From JBAYHA01 sp041666425 (GTDB lineage Bacteria > Patescibacteriota > Patescibacteriia > UBA11705 > JABHMO01), in the NCBI GenBank assembly GCA_041666425.1, contig JBAYHA010000016.1:1-17695 (forward strand): a stretch of 17,695 nt of DNA, given 5' to 3'. Under the pieces are notes generated by a model that was not told where the DNA came from, did no database searches, and saw only the letters and a program-made list of their open reading frames with translations. This document shows positions 1-6,700 of the stretch, piece after piece (position 1 is the stretch's first letter; every line of letters starts with the position of its first letter). The position numbers and the translations under genes were made by a program.

Positions 1-93
1 TCTAGAATGCATTGTTTCTGTTTCCAAAACCAAGTATTTTTGTTTCACCAAGGAATTATTAGTGGAATGATTGAATTTGAAAGAATTACCTAA
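1..93 (+). CDS. Possible 3' end of an unidentified gene (partial)
   Basis: Frame 1 is open from the first base of the window to a TAA at 91-93, giving 30 residues that end in GMIEFERIT. A strong hairpin terminator with a T tract on this strand begins nine bases after the stop, which is what the end of a real + strand gene would look like and would make it convergent with groEL. The fragment is too short to assign a family, and an open frame of this length can occur by chance. The start would lie outside the window. Confidence 0.45.
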   Translation, partial: SRMHCFCFQNQVFLFHQGIISGMIEFERIT

Positions 94-101
94 CAAATAT
101 C

Positions 102-136
102 AAAATACGGCTGACAATTCAGCCGTATTTTTTGTT
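102..136. terminator. Intrinsic terminator, probably bidirectional
   Basis: A perfect 13-bp stem (102-114 with 119-131) closes a CAAT loop. On the + strand it is followed by a run of T interrupted by one G. On the - strand the stem itself ends in TTTT, so it can also end the groES-groEL transcript, whose last stop codon is at 151. Confidence 0.85.
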
Positions 137-150
137 TTTATAAATAGAAG

Positions 151-1788
151 CTACATCATTCCTCCCATTCCACCCATGCCGGACATTCCACCGTGAGCGT
201 GCTCATGCTTTTCTTCTTGTTCGTCGCAAACAATACATTCGGTCGTTAGCATCATTGCGGAAATTGAAGCTGCGTTTTGCAAAGCGGTTCGGGTAACTTT
301 TGTGGGATCAATAATTCCCGCAACAACCAAATCTTCAAATTTATTTAATAATGCGTTATAACCAAAATTGCCTTTTAATTCTCTGATTTTTTCGGCGATG
401 ACCGAGCCATCGGCTCCGGCGTTAGCCGCAATTATTTTTACCGGTTCTTCGAGAGCTTTTTTGATAATTTCGACACCAATTTGTTCTTCACCTTCCAGTT
501 TCATATTATCAAGAACGGCTTTGGCTCGGAATAAGGCAACACCACCGCCAGGAACGATGCCTTCTTCAACGGCCGCTTTTGTAGCGTTTATGGCGTCCTC
601 GATTCTTAATTTAATTTCTTTCATTTCTGTTTCCGTCGCCGCGCCAACTTTGATTACGGCCACGCCACCGGAAATTTTTGCCAAACGTTCTTTTAATTTT
701 TCTTTGTCAAAATCAGAAGTGGTTAATTCAATTTCTTTTTTGATTCTGGCGATTCTTTCTTCGACTTTTAGTTTATTCCCTTTGCCTTCGACAATAGTCG
801 TGTGTTCTTTTGTGGAAATAATTTTGTGTGCTGTTCCAAGCATTTCGATTTCTACGGTTTCTAATTTCAAACCAACTTCTTCGGTGATTACGGTTGCTCC
901 TGTCAAAATAGCCAAATCTTCCAACATTTCTTTGCGTCGATCGCCAAAGCCCGGAGCTTTGATGGCGAGGGCGTTAAAAGCTCCGCGAATTTTGTTTACC
1001 ACTAATGTGGCAAGTGCTTCACCGTCAACATCTTCGGCAATAATTACCAATTCTTTTTTGCCAAGTTGGGCAATTTTTTCTAGTGTTGGAACAATGTCAT
1101 TGATACTGGAAATTTTTCTATCGGTAATTAAAATATAAGGCTCATGATATTCTGATTCCATTCTCTCGGTATTGGTAATCATGTAAGGAGACAAATATCC
1201 TTTGTCAAATTGTATTCCTTGGACAACTTCTTTTTCAATACCAAAACTTTGGGATTCTTCAACCGTGATAACGCCATCTTTGGTAACTTCTTGCATGGCG
1301 TCGGCAATGATTTGTCCTAGTTTTTCATCATTGGCGGAAATTGACGCGACTTGGGCTATTTCTTCCGGTTTGGAAATCGGTTTGCTGATATTTTCCTTTA
1401 ATTCTTTGATTACTTCGGCCACCGCTTTTTCAATACCTTTTTTTATCTGCATCGGATTGGCGCCGGCGGTAACATTTTTAATCCCTTCGGTAATAATTGC
1501 TTGCGTCAAAACCGTGGCCGTGGTTGTCCCATCTCCGGCAATATCATTGGTTTTGCTGGCCACTTCTTTGACCAATTCCGCGCCGACATTTTCGATTTTA
1601 TCTTTTAATTCAATTTCTTTGGCAATGGTAACTCCGTCATTGCAAATTTGCGGAGAACCGTAACCTTTGTCGAGAACAACATTTCGGCCCTTTGGCCCGA
1701 GTGTTACTTTGACGGCATTGGCTAATTTGTCAACGCCTCTTTTTAGCGCTTGGCGCGCTTCGGTATCAAAAATGATTTGTTTTGGCAT
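151..1788 (-). CDS. groEL: Chaperonin GroEL (60 kDa)
   Basis: GroEL forms the double-ring ATP-driven folding chamber in the cytoplasm and works with the GroES lid. The protein is 545 residues from the chosen start (MPKQIIFDTEAR), the usual family length. The nucleotide-binding motifs GPKGRNV (31-37) and GDGTTT (85-90) and the late VPGGGVA motif are intact. The tail ends in the flexible GGM repeats typical of GroEL, but just before them are a CIVC motif and an HEHAH cluster, a possible metal-binding touch. An in-frame ATG at 1810-1812 would add eight residues (MRCAPFNI) with no homology to GroEL, so I prefer 1788. No Shine-Dalgarno sequence precedes either start. It follows groES at 2027 on the same strand, separated by a large palindromic repeat, and is probably co-transcribed with it. 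Confidence 0.98.
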   Translation of the reverse strand: MPKQIIFDTEARQALKRGVDKLANAVKVTLGPKGRNVVLDKGYGSPQICNDGVTIAKEIELKDKIENVGAELVKEVASKTNDIAGDGTTTATVLTQAIITEGIKNVTAGANPMQIKKGIEKAVAEVIKELKENISKPISKPEEIAQVASISANDEKLGQIIADAMQEVTKDGVITVEESQSFGIEKEVVQGIQFDKGYLSPYMITNTERMESEYHEPYILITDRKISSINDIVPTLEKIAQLGKKELVIIAEDVDGEALATLVVNKIRGAFNALAIKAPGFGDRRKEMLEDLAILTGATVITEEVGLKLETVEIEMLGTAHKIISTKEHTTIVEGKGNKLKVEERIARIKKEIELTTSDFDKEKLKERLAKISGGVAVIKVGAATETEMKEIKLRIEDAINATKAAVEEGIVPGGGVALFRAKAVLDNMKLEGEEQIGVEIIKKALEEPVKIIAANAGADGSVIAEKIRELKGNFGYNALLNKFEDLVVAGIIDPTKVTRTALQNAASISAMMLTTECIVCDEQEEKHEHAHGGMSGMGGMGGMM

Positions 1789-1852
1789 AATATTAAAGGG
1801 GGCACAACGCATTGTGTCCGTGCGATTTCAAATTTAATTTGTAAGAATATTC

Positions 1853-2008
1853 AGCGTTGTTTACATTTTGTCATCTCGACCGAAGTGGAGAGATCTTTTT
1901 AAACAAGTAAAAATCCAATGTTGTATTTACTATATAGAAAAGATTTCTCCATGCGTTTCACTTAGTCGAAATGACAAATTAATCAGCCGATAAATTATAA
2001 ACAACGCT
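1853..2008. repeat. 156-bp palindromic interspersed repeat in the groES-groEL intergenic region
   Basis: The ends are 11-bp inverted repeats, AGCGTTGTTTA (1853-1863) and TAAACAACGCT (1998-2008). Inside them, the arm from about 1866 (TTTGTCATCTCGACCGAAGTG, leading to GAGAGATCTTTT) is matched in inverted orientation by the arm ending near 1979 (GATTTCTCC ... GTCGAAATGACAAA). The TGTCATYTCGA...GAGATCT core recurs at 3549-3632 and 12221-12273. No coding capacity is seen, so it looks like a MITE- or REP-type element that would fold into a long hairpin in the groESL mRNA. Confidence 0.75.
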
Positions 2009-2026
2009 ATAAAACTTTGCATTTAA

Positions 2027-2311
2027 TTAGTCGAGAATTCCGAGAACATCGCTTTCGCTCAAAATTAAATAATCTTCATTATTGATTTTTATTTCATTTG
2101 GCGCATATTTGGTGAAAACTATTTTGTCACCGACCTTGACGGACATTTGTTGACGAGTACCATTTTCTAAAAATTTGCCCGGACCAACGGCAATTATTTC
2201 TCCCTGTTCCGGTTTTTCTTTGTTTGTTTCCGGAAGAAAAAGACCAGAGGCCGTTTTTTCTTCTTTTTGGAATGCTTTGACTACGAGGTGGTCATTAAGT
2301 GGTTTTATCAT
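2027..2311 (-). CDS. groES: Co-chaperonin GroES (10 kDa)
   Basis: GroES forms the heptameric lid of the GroEL chamber. The 94-residue product (MIKPLNDHLVVKAFQ...) has the usual length. It contains the mobile loop that docks on GroEL (about residues 18-32, ASGLFLPET) and the family motifs GEIIAVGPG and VGDKIVFTKYA. The ATG at 2311 is preferred over an in-frame TTG at 2332 because the extra seven residues do not match the family and an AAAAGG ribosome-binding sequence lies just upstream of the ATG. A good promoter (2394-2421) drives it, and groEL follows after a repeat-filled gap of about 240 bases. No CIRCE operator is visible, so heat-shock control of the HrcA type is not supported. Confidence 0.97.
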   Translation of the reverse strand: MIKPLNDHLVVKAFQKEEKTASGLFLPETNKEKPEQGEIIAVGPGKFLENGTRQQMSVKVGDKIVFTKYAPNEIKINNEDYLILSESDVLGILD

Positions 2312-2393
2312 AAATAAAAAACCTTTTGACAATTAAATTGTAAATCCGCAATGAATTTATAATCAACGCCAAAAGGAACGACTTTATAGCTAC

Positions 2394-2421
2394 ATTTTAC
2401 TCGATTTCTGGGTTGTGTCAA
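2394..2421 (-). promoter_or_regulatory. Predicted promoter of groES-groEL
   Basis: Read on the - strand there is TTGACA (2416-2421), a 16-bp spacer, and TAAAAT (2394-2399). Transcription would start near 2387, leaving a leader of about 75 bases before groES. The match to the vegetative sigma consensus is close. Confidence 0.7.
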
Positions 2422-2431
2422 TAGCGAATTC

Positions 2432-3820
2432 TTATTGTGTTTTTGCAAAAAATAATGCAAAAATCAGCAAACCGGAATATGTTGTCCAAAGATAATGATC
2501 AAATATTCCTAAAAATAAAATAGTGAGGAAAACAATTAAAAAGTACTGCTGTGTAAAATCAAATTTTGCAAAATCTCTTAAAGTAAAAAATAATTTTGCA
2601 AAAAGTAAAATCATAAAAGACAAACCAAGAACGCCCAATTCGGCAATTATTAAAATAAAAACATTGTGTGCCGGTTGGTAAAAATAAACGTCTTGATTTG
2701 GAATTTTTTTTGTTAGTGCCATTTGATAATTTCCCAGTCCAACACCGCGCCAAGTGGAGTCTTTTATTATTTCCCAAGAATTTTTTATTTGTTCCACTCT
2801 GGTTGCATTTGATTTTCGATTCAAATTGTTGACGTTGTCAAATCTTTTTAAAAACAAGTTATTTGTTGACAAGGAAAGAATGAAAAATGTAGCCAGAATA
2901 AAAGATATTGGGATAATTTTGATTGATTTTTTGTGTTGTGTGTTGGCCAATAACAAAATTCCAAGACCGAATAGTAAAGCCAAAAATGCTCCACGTGAAA
3001 AAGTTAAATAAAGTCCGACTGTTTGGCAAATCAAAGCCAAAGATAAAGCGATTTTTTCTTTTTTGCTTAACCATAAATAAAAGGTCAGCAATATTGTGAT
3101 GACCAAAAATCCACCCAAAATATTGGGGTGGGAGAAAGAGCCAAAAGCGCGGATTATTCGTTGACCGTTTTCAAGGATAACCGGCGTGCCAAGAATATCC
3201 GTGTTTTGTTTGGCTATTCCCAGCCATTTGTTGGCAATAATTTGGTTGGTTAAAAATTGCCATATAGCCAAACAGCTTTGGGCCAAACCGGAAAACACAA
3301 ATAGCCAAGAAATAGTTTCAATCTTTGGTTTGTTTAATTTCAAAACAAGCAAAAAACAAACTGCTTCGATTAGCCAACTGAGACGAAAAAAGACAAATTG
3401 ATAATTTGGCGCCAGTAAACAGTTAAAAGTAAAACAACCGAGTATTAGAAATAACAGCAATAATGATTTTGTTCGATGAATATTTGGCTTTGAATGGTCA
3501 ATGTCATTTGGAGTGAACTTTTTCTCTTTGTCGTTTTGGGCATTTTTCCCTTTGTCATTTCGAGCGAATGAATGAGTCGCTTGCCCTGTCGAGACCATAT
3601 CGCATGATATGGTCGAATGACAGGGGGAAATCTTTTCTGAATAATAATCATAAATTGTTAGGATAATTACCAACGCCAAAATTATTTCTGAAAGATAGAT
3701 TGAAAAATCAACACCTTGGATTTTTTGTTGATTATAAAAAATTTCTCCAAAAATATAACGTGTTTGCCACGGCAGGAGCAGTATAAAAAAATATAGCAGG
3801 ATTGTTTTTAATTTTTGCAT
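2432..3820 (-). CDS. O-antigen ligase/polymerase-like polytopic membrane protein (Wzy_C family)
   Basis: Members of this family join or polymerise lipid-linked glycans on the outer face of the membrane. The 462-residue product has about ten hydrophobic helices. The signature segment is near the C terminus: GVGLGNYQMALTKKI, then QPAHNVFILIIAELGVLGLS, the G-x-G-N-Y ... H-N-x-x-x ... E-L-G pattern of Wzy_C proteins. A second conserved piece is FGSFSHPNILGGFL. The start is placed at the ATG at 3820 (MQKLKTILLYFF); a TTG at 3877 is possible but adds a non-conserved stretch. No Shine-Dalgarno sequence is seen. Residues about 63-91, in a polar loop after the second helix, are encoded by an interspersed DNA repeat inserted in frame (3549-3632). 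It stands alone between groES and a divergent small-protein cassette. Whether it ligates O-antigen or acts on another glycan cannot be told. Confidence 0.85.
   Translation of the reverse strand: MQKLKTILLYFFILLLPWQTRYIFGEIFYNQQKIQGVDFSIYLSEIILALVIILTIYDYYSEKISPCHSTISCDMVSTGQATHSFARNDKGKNAQNDKEKKFTPNDIDHSKPNIHRTKSLLLLFLILGCFTFNCLLAPNYQFVFFRLSWLIEAVCFLLVLKLNKPKIETISWLFVFSGLAQSCLAIWQFLTNQIIANKWLGIAKQNTDILGTPVILENGQRIIRAFGSFSHPNILGGFLVITILLTFYLWLSKKEKIALSLALICQTVGLYLTFSRGAFLALLFGLGILLLANTQHKKSIKIIPISFILATFFILSLSTNNLFLKRFDNVNNLNRKSNATRVEQIKNSWEIIKDSTWRGVGLGNYQMALTKKIPNQDVYFYQPAHNVFILIIAELGVLGLSFMILLFAKLFFTLRDFAKFDFTQQYFLIVFLTILFLGIFDHYLWTTYSGLLIFALFFAKTQ
3549..3632. repeat. Interspersed palindromic repeat inside a coding sequence
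   Basis: The stretch begins with TTTGTCATTTCGAGCGAATG and ends GACAGGGGGAAATC, the same core as the repeats at 1853-2008 and 12221-12273. Nested inside are inverted repeats CCCTGTC (3584-3590) / GACAGGG (3619-3625) and GACCATATC (3593-3601) / GATATGGTC (3606-3614). It lies within the O-antigen ligase-like gene and keeps its frame open. Two further weaker GTCATTTSGAG-like words upstream (3511-3535) suggest older copies or decay. Confidence 0.7.
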
Positions 3821-3870
3821 ATTTGTTTTTTTTATAATAACATTATTTGTTTTTAAAAAAAAGCCAAGTA

Positions 3871-3899
3871 TTGACAAATTGGAACAAATTCGCTAATTT
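3871..3899 (+). promoter_or_regulatory. Predicted promoter of the small membrane protein cassette
   Basis: TTGACA (3871-3876), a 17-bp spacer and TAATTT (3894-3899) form a near-consensus promoter. Transcription would start near 3906, about 75 bases before the first start codon. Its -10 box overlaps a - strand -10 box on the opposite strand. Confidence 0.75.
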
Positions 3900-3921
3900 A
3901 TATTTGTTCGTTTTTTGTCAA
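3895..3921 (-). promoter_or_regulatory. Possible divergent promoter of the O-antigen ligase-like gene
   Basis: On the - strand TTGACA (3916-3921) is followed after a short 15-bp spacer by TAAATT (3895-3900). The -10 box lies on top of the + strand -10 box, so the two promoters would share one symmetric TAATTTA core. The spacer is shorter than ideal, so this is tentative. Confidence 0.4.
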
Positions 3922-3980
3922 AGGTGCGGTTCTTTTAAAATTTTTTGTGGTTGGTGAATCACAAATAAGTGGAGGGTCCA

Positions 3981-4214
3981 ATGGATTATATCGATGGCTT
4001 TGGCTTTGTCTCTCGGGAGCGTCTTTTGTCGGTTTCTCTAGTGGCTTTTTCGTTGCTTCTTTTGATGTTTGTTTGTTGGCATGGTTGGGTGGTTTATAAA
4101 AAAGCAGAAAAGTTTCCTGTTTGCCGTGGTCTTTATTATGTTTTTATGCTGATCTTGGCGATCTTTTCGATAGGGTGTAGTTTTATTTATTTGTGGCTGG
4201 TGCATTACCATTAA
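3981..4214 (+). CDS. Small two-helix membrane protein, function unknown
   Basis: The 77-residue product (MDYIDGFGFVSRERLL...) has two clear hydrophobic helices, about residues 16-38 (LSVSLVAFSLLLLMFVCWHG) and 51-73 (GLYYVFMLILAIFSIGCSF), separated by a short basic loop (YKKAEKFPVCR). The basic loop predicts both termini outside. The ATG at 3981 is chosen because GGAGGG (3971-3976) sits right before it; an in-frame GTG at 3969 would overlap that site. It is first of three small membrane-protein genes on one transcript. I do not recognise the family. Confidence 0.75.
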   Translation: MDYIDGFGFVSRERLLSVSLVAFSLLLLMFVCWHGWVVYKKAEKFPVCRGLYYVFMLILAIFSIGCSFIYLWLVHYH

Positions 4215-4237
4215 GTGCGGAGGGGCCAATAGAGAAG

Positions 4238-4384
4238 ATGGAGATAATGTTTATTGTTTTTTTGCTTGTTGTGGGAGGTTTGGGATTTGTGGAGTATTTG
4301 AAAAATATTGCTAAGATTTCCAAAAAAATATATGAAAAGTTGTTCAATTTTTTAGTGGGAGTTCTTTTTTCTCCTTGGTTTTGA
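4238..4384 (+). CDS. Very small single-helix membrane protein, function unknown
   Basis: The 48-residue product begins MEIMFIVFLLVVGGLGFVEY: one N-terminal hydrophobic helix followed by a lysine-rich amphipathic segment (KNIAKISKKIYEK) and a second short hydrophobic end (LFNFLVGVLFSPWF). GGAGGGG (4219-4225) lies upstream, but 12 bases from the ATG, farther than in the neighbouring genes. Its surroundings (GGAGGGGCCAATAG) closely match those of the first gene (GGAGGGTCCAATGG), where the ATG sits at the place now occupied by an in-frame ATA at 4229-4231. The start codon may therefore have been lost by mutation and moved downstream, or ATA may serve as a rare start. A tiny gene in a consistent context, moderately supported. 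Confidence 0.5.
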   Translation: MEIMFIVFLLVVGGLGFVEYLKNIAKISKKIYEKLFNFLVGVLFSPWF

Positions 4385-4459
4385 TGATTCTCTTTTCCGT
4401 TGCCCCAAATGAGGTGGACACTGTTCAAGATTGGCAAAAGTATTAAAAGGAGGTTTCTG

Positions 4460-4642
4460 ATGGAAACAGTGGAAATGATATGTACGGTAATTTTGATTTT
4501 GGTTGTATTCGGTCTTGGCTTTGTTGGCCTGGCTGCTTGTTTTCTGGCGGTAGCTCGGATTGATGAAACAAAAAAAAGGATAATGAATGAACACACAACA
4601 AAAGACCGCGGTGCATCACCGGCGGTCTTTTTTATTTTCTAA
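4460..4642 (+). CDS. Small membrane protein whose stop codon lies beyond a terminator hairpin
   Basis: The 60-residue product starts METVEMICTVILILVVFGLG behind an excellent AAAGGAGG site (4446-4453) six bases from the ATG. One hydrophobic helix (about residues 7-31) is followed by a polar tail (VARIDETKKRIMNEHTTKD). The last ten codons are the intrinsic terminator itself (4601-4635), and the TAA at 4640-4642 is past its T tract, so terminated transcripts would lack a stop codon. An A8 tract at 4570-4577 offers another ending: losing one A gives an immediate TAA and gaining one gives a TGA five codons on. The true C terminus is therefore uncertain. The 3' end overlaps the convergent gene that stops at 4616. 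Family not recognised. Confidence 0.65.
   Translation: METVEMICTVILILVVFGLGFVGLAACFLAVARIDETKKRIMNEHTTKDRGASPAVFFIF
4601..4635. terminator. Bidirectional intrinsic terminator between convergent operons
   Basis: AAAGACCGC (4601-4609) pairs with GCGGTCTTT (4622-4630). The interior GGTG-CAT-CACC continues the stem with one bulged G. A T-rich run follows on the + strand (4628-4635). On the - strand the stem ends in a TTTTGTTG run. It serves the small membrane-protein cassette and the nusA operon, and it overlaps coding sequence on both strands. Confidence 0.85.
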
Positions 4643-5566
4643 AACCTTTTGATATTTTAGTTGCCAGCGCGTTTTGATTGTTGCTCGGTCGTCGTTTAAG
4701 TGTAGCTTCAAAATTTGGTCGGAAATAATCACTCCGGAATTATTCCGTTTTGCCAGCTCTTTTATTTTTTTTGGTAGGACGTGAAGTTGAATTTTTTTTA
4801 AAATGCAATTCATGATTGTCCCAATTCTTTTGCTCAGTATTTTTTCCAAAAAAAATTTAGAATTGTTTTTTTTTAAATTAAAGTGTTCCGTTGTGTTTGA
4901 AAAAGAAAATTCGGAAAAAAATTCACCAAGCCAGCGGTTTTCCTGTCGCAATTTTTTTAATATCAGTTCATCGTTTAGGAAAACCGGCCAAAATGTTCTT
5001 AACCAAAAAGCCAAGCGAATATTTTGGTCCGTGGATATCCTTTCTAAATTTAGATGATTTTCGTCAAGCCAGAAGCTCAAACAGATTTTATTTTTTTTGT
5101 TTTTTGATGTTGGCCTGGCGTGTAGGAATTTCATTAATAAATTTGCCCAAAAACGACAAAACCAAATTTTATTTTTTGCGGTGATGATTGCGAGGTCGAT
5201 GTCGGATTCGTTTTTTGAATTTTGCAAGGATAGTTCATTGCAAATAAAAATTCCGTTGACAAACGGGATCAAGGAAATTAATTTTAAATATCGTTTCGTC
5301 TTTCTGGTTTTTTGTAAAAATATTGTGTAACGGCTCAGTCGTTTTTTTATAATTTCGTTTTCACCAAATAAAAAATAAAAGCCTTGCGCAAAGTCGATGG
5401 CTTTTATTTTTTTTAATTCGTTTAATGTTGTTGAAACTTGTTCGTTGGAATTTTTGTTTTGGCTGATTAAGTAAGTTTGTAATTCAAAACCGGTCAGCGG
5501 GTATTCGTAAAGTGAAAAATAGCTGAGTGTTTTTATTATTCCCTCCGCTAATTTTTCATTATCCAT
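4616..5566 (-). CDS. Nucleotidyltransferase-like protein with N-terminal winged-helix-like region
   Basis: The 316-residue protein has two parts. Residues about 5-75 look like a winged helix (IIKTLSYFSLYEYPLTGFEL, then a basic recognition-like helix). Residues about 100-180 carry a pol-beta-type nucleotidyltransferase core, with the SDIDLAIIT strand holding the metal-binding Asp pair D122/D124. The usual GS pair that starts the motif is replaced by N-E (CNELSLQNSKNESDIDL), so nucleotide transfer is not assured. The C-terminal half is lysine-rich and helical. It is the last gene of the nusA-yidC-PRC operon; its start is only four bases past the stop of the PRC gene, and no Shine-Dalgarno site is seen, suggesting translational coupling. 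The substrate is unknown. Confidence 0.65.
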   Translation of the reverse strand: MDNEKLAEGIIKTLSYFSLYEYPLTGFELQTYLISQNKNSNEQVSTTLNELKKIKAIDFAQGFYFLFGENEIIKKRLSRYTIFLQKTRKTKRYLKLISLIPFVNGIFICNELSLQNSKNESDIDLAIITAKNKIWFCRFWANLLMKFLHARPTSKNKKNKICLSFWLDENHLNLERISTDQNIRLAFWLRTFWPVFLNDELILKKLRQENRWLGEFFSEFSFSNTTEHFNLKKNNSKFFLEKILSKRIGTIMNCILKKIQLHVLPKKIKELAKRNNSGVIISDQILKLHLNDDRATIKTRWQLKYQKVLENKKDRR

Positions 5567-5569
5567 AAA

Positions 5570-5881
5570 TTAATTTTCAATTCTGGATTGACTGATGGCA
5601 GGGTCTTCGCTCAAAACAGCGTCTTTGATTTTGAAATAAGGTTTTTCTTCTTCCGTAATTTGCAAGTCTTTGACAATAATTTCTTGTTCCGTTATTTTGA
5701 CGATTTGATTGGGAGCTAATAACAGTTCGTTTTTTCCAAAAAAACCGGCTTTGTGTTTTACGATATATTTTTGGACGGAGTGGTCGACAATGTTCAAGTC
5801 AAGATCAATTATTTGACCGAGCATTTGCCCATTCTCCATTTTTACCGGCAGGTCGATTAATTTTTTGAAATTTATTAGCAT
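5570..5881 (-). CDS. PRC-barrel domain protein
   Basis: The 103-residue product begins MLINFKKLIDLPVKMENGQMLGQIIDLDLN, the beta-rich start of a PRC barrel (V-x-x-x-x-G-x-x-L-G-x-I-x-D-hydrophobic). About two more strand pairs follow (KYIVKHKAGFFGKNELLLAPNQIVKI). PRC barrels occur in RimM and as stand-alone RNA- or membrane-associated modules; the specific role here is unknown. The ATG at 5881 is chosen because upstream in-frame sequence overlaps the end of yidC and is not barrel-like. The gap to the yidC stop is four bases and to the next gene three, so the genes form a compact operon. The last 20 residues are acidic and probably disordered. Confidence 0.75.
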   Translation of the reverse strand: MLINFKKLIDLPVKMENGQMLGQIIDLDLNIVDHSVQKYIVKHKAGFFGKNELLLAPNQIVKITEQEIIVKDLQITEEEKPYFKIKDAVLSEDPAISQSRIEN

Positions 5882-5885
5882 AAAA

Positions 5886-6680
5886 TTATTTTTTTGGTGG
5901 GATGATTTCGACTTCAATTTTTTCACCAGTCTCATTTGGTGTGTTTTTTATTTGCGCTTCTGTGGTAACCGGTAACTTTTTTTGGAAAATGAATTTTTGT
6001 TGCAAGACTGTTAGCACGGTGGTCAAAAACCAATAAAACGTCAATCCCGCGGGCAAGCTCATGCCAATAATAATAGTCATAAAGGGCATAAAATACTGCA
6101 TGCTTTTGTTCATTGAGGCGAGCATGGCTTCGTCTTTGGCGCCTTTATCTTTTGCTTTTGGTTTTTTGGCCATGAGCATTTCGGTTTGGACATATTGTGC
6201 CAAACCGGACAAAATTGCCAACGGAAAACTGGCCTTGGCCATGTCAAGAAAGCCAAAAGCGATTGAATTTATATGCCCAGGGTTTTGTACAAAAGGATAA
6301 AGCAGATCAAAATGTTCGCTGGTTAAGCCGACTTGAAAGGCGCGATAGACGGCGATCAAAATCGGTAATTGGATGAGCAAAGGTAAGCAGGAAGAAAGCG
6401 GATTTACTTTATTTTCTTTGTATAATTTCATTGTTTCCTTGGCTAGCATTTCTTTGTCATTTCCGCATTTTGCTTTTAGTTCATCCAATTTTGGTTGTAA
6501 GTCTTGCATTACTTTTTGGCTTTTTAATGCTGATTTACTGAATGGAAGCAAAACAATTTTTACCACAATAGTGATAAAAATAATCGCCAAACCGATGTCC
6601 TGTCCGGGAATAATATTGTAAGCGCCGATTAATAAATTATAAATTGGTTGATAAAGAATGGTGTTGAATAAAGAAACCAT
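5886..6680 (-). CDS. yidC: Membrane protein insertase YidC/Oxa1
   Basis: YidC inserts and folds membrane proteins, alone or with SecYEG. The 264-residue protein is the short form without the large periplasmic domain of proteobacteria. It has the family core: a first core helix (DIGLAIIFITIVVKIVLLPFS), a basic coiled-coil hairpin (about 50-90, KSQKVMQDLQPKLDELKAKC), the NPLSSCLPLLIQLPILIAVYRAF segment, and the C-terminal helices ending in GLTFYWFLTTVLTVLQQKFI. The groove Arg that is conserved in most members appears as Lys41. The tail is polar (TTEAQIKNTPNETGEKIEVEIIPPKK). It lies 20 bases after nusA in the same direction. No Shine-Dalgarno site. Confidence 0.96.
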   Translation of the reverse strand: MVSLFNTILYQPIYNLLIGAYNIIPGQDIGLAIIFITIVVKIVLLPFSKSALKSQKVMQDLQPKLDELKAKCGNDKEMLAKETMKLYKENKVNPLSSCLPLLIQLPILIAVYRAFQVGLTSEHFDLLYPFVQNPGHINSIAFGFLDMAKASFPLAILSGLAQYVQTEMLMAKKPKAKDKGAKDEAMLASMNKSMQYFMPFMTIIIGMSLPAGLTFYWFLTTVLTVLQQKFIFQKKLPVTTEAQIKNTPNETGEKIEVEIIPPKK

Positions 6681-6700
6681 AATTTTGGGTTTTATTTTTT

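Noticed and set aside
368..1138. Long open frame on the + strand opposite groEL (256 codons)
   Set aside because: It lies wholly antisense to a certain groEL gene. The protein is low-complexity (rich in Ser, Ala, Ile), and no ribosome-binding site or promoter supports it.
2312..2431. CIRCE/HrcA operator upstream of groES
   Set aside because: I looked for TTAGCACTC-N9-GAGTGCTAA-like inverted repeats and saw none.
4400..4459. Insertion-sequence end (TGAGGTGGACACTG-like) before the third small gene
   Set aside because: A single short resemblance with no second end, no target duplication and no transposase.
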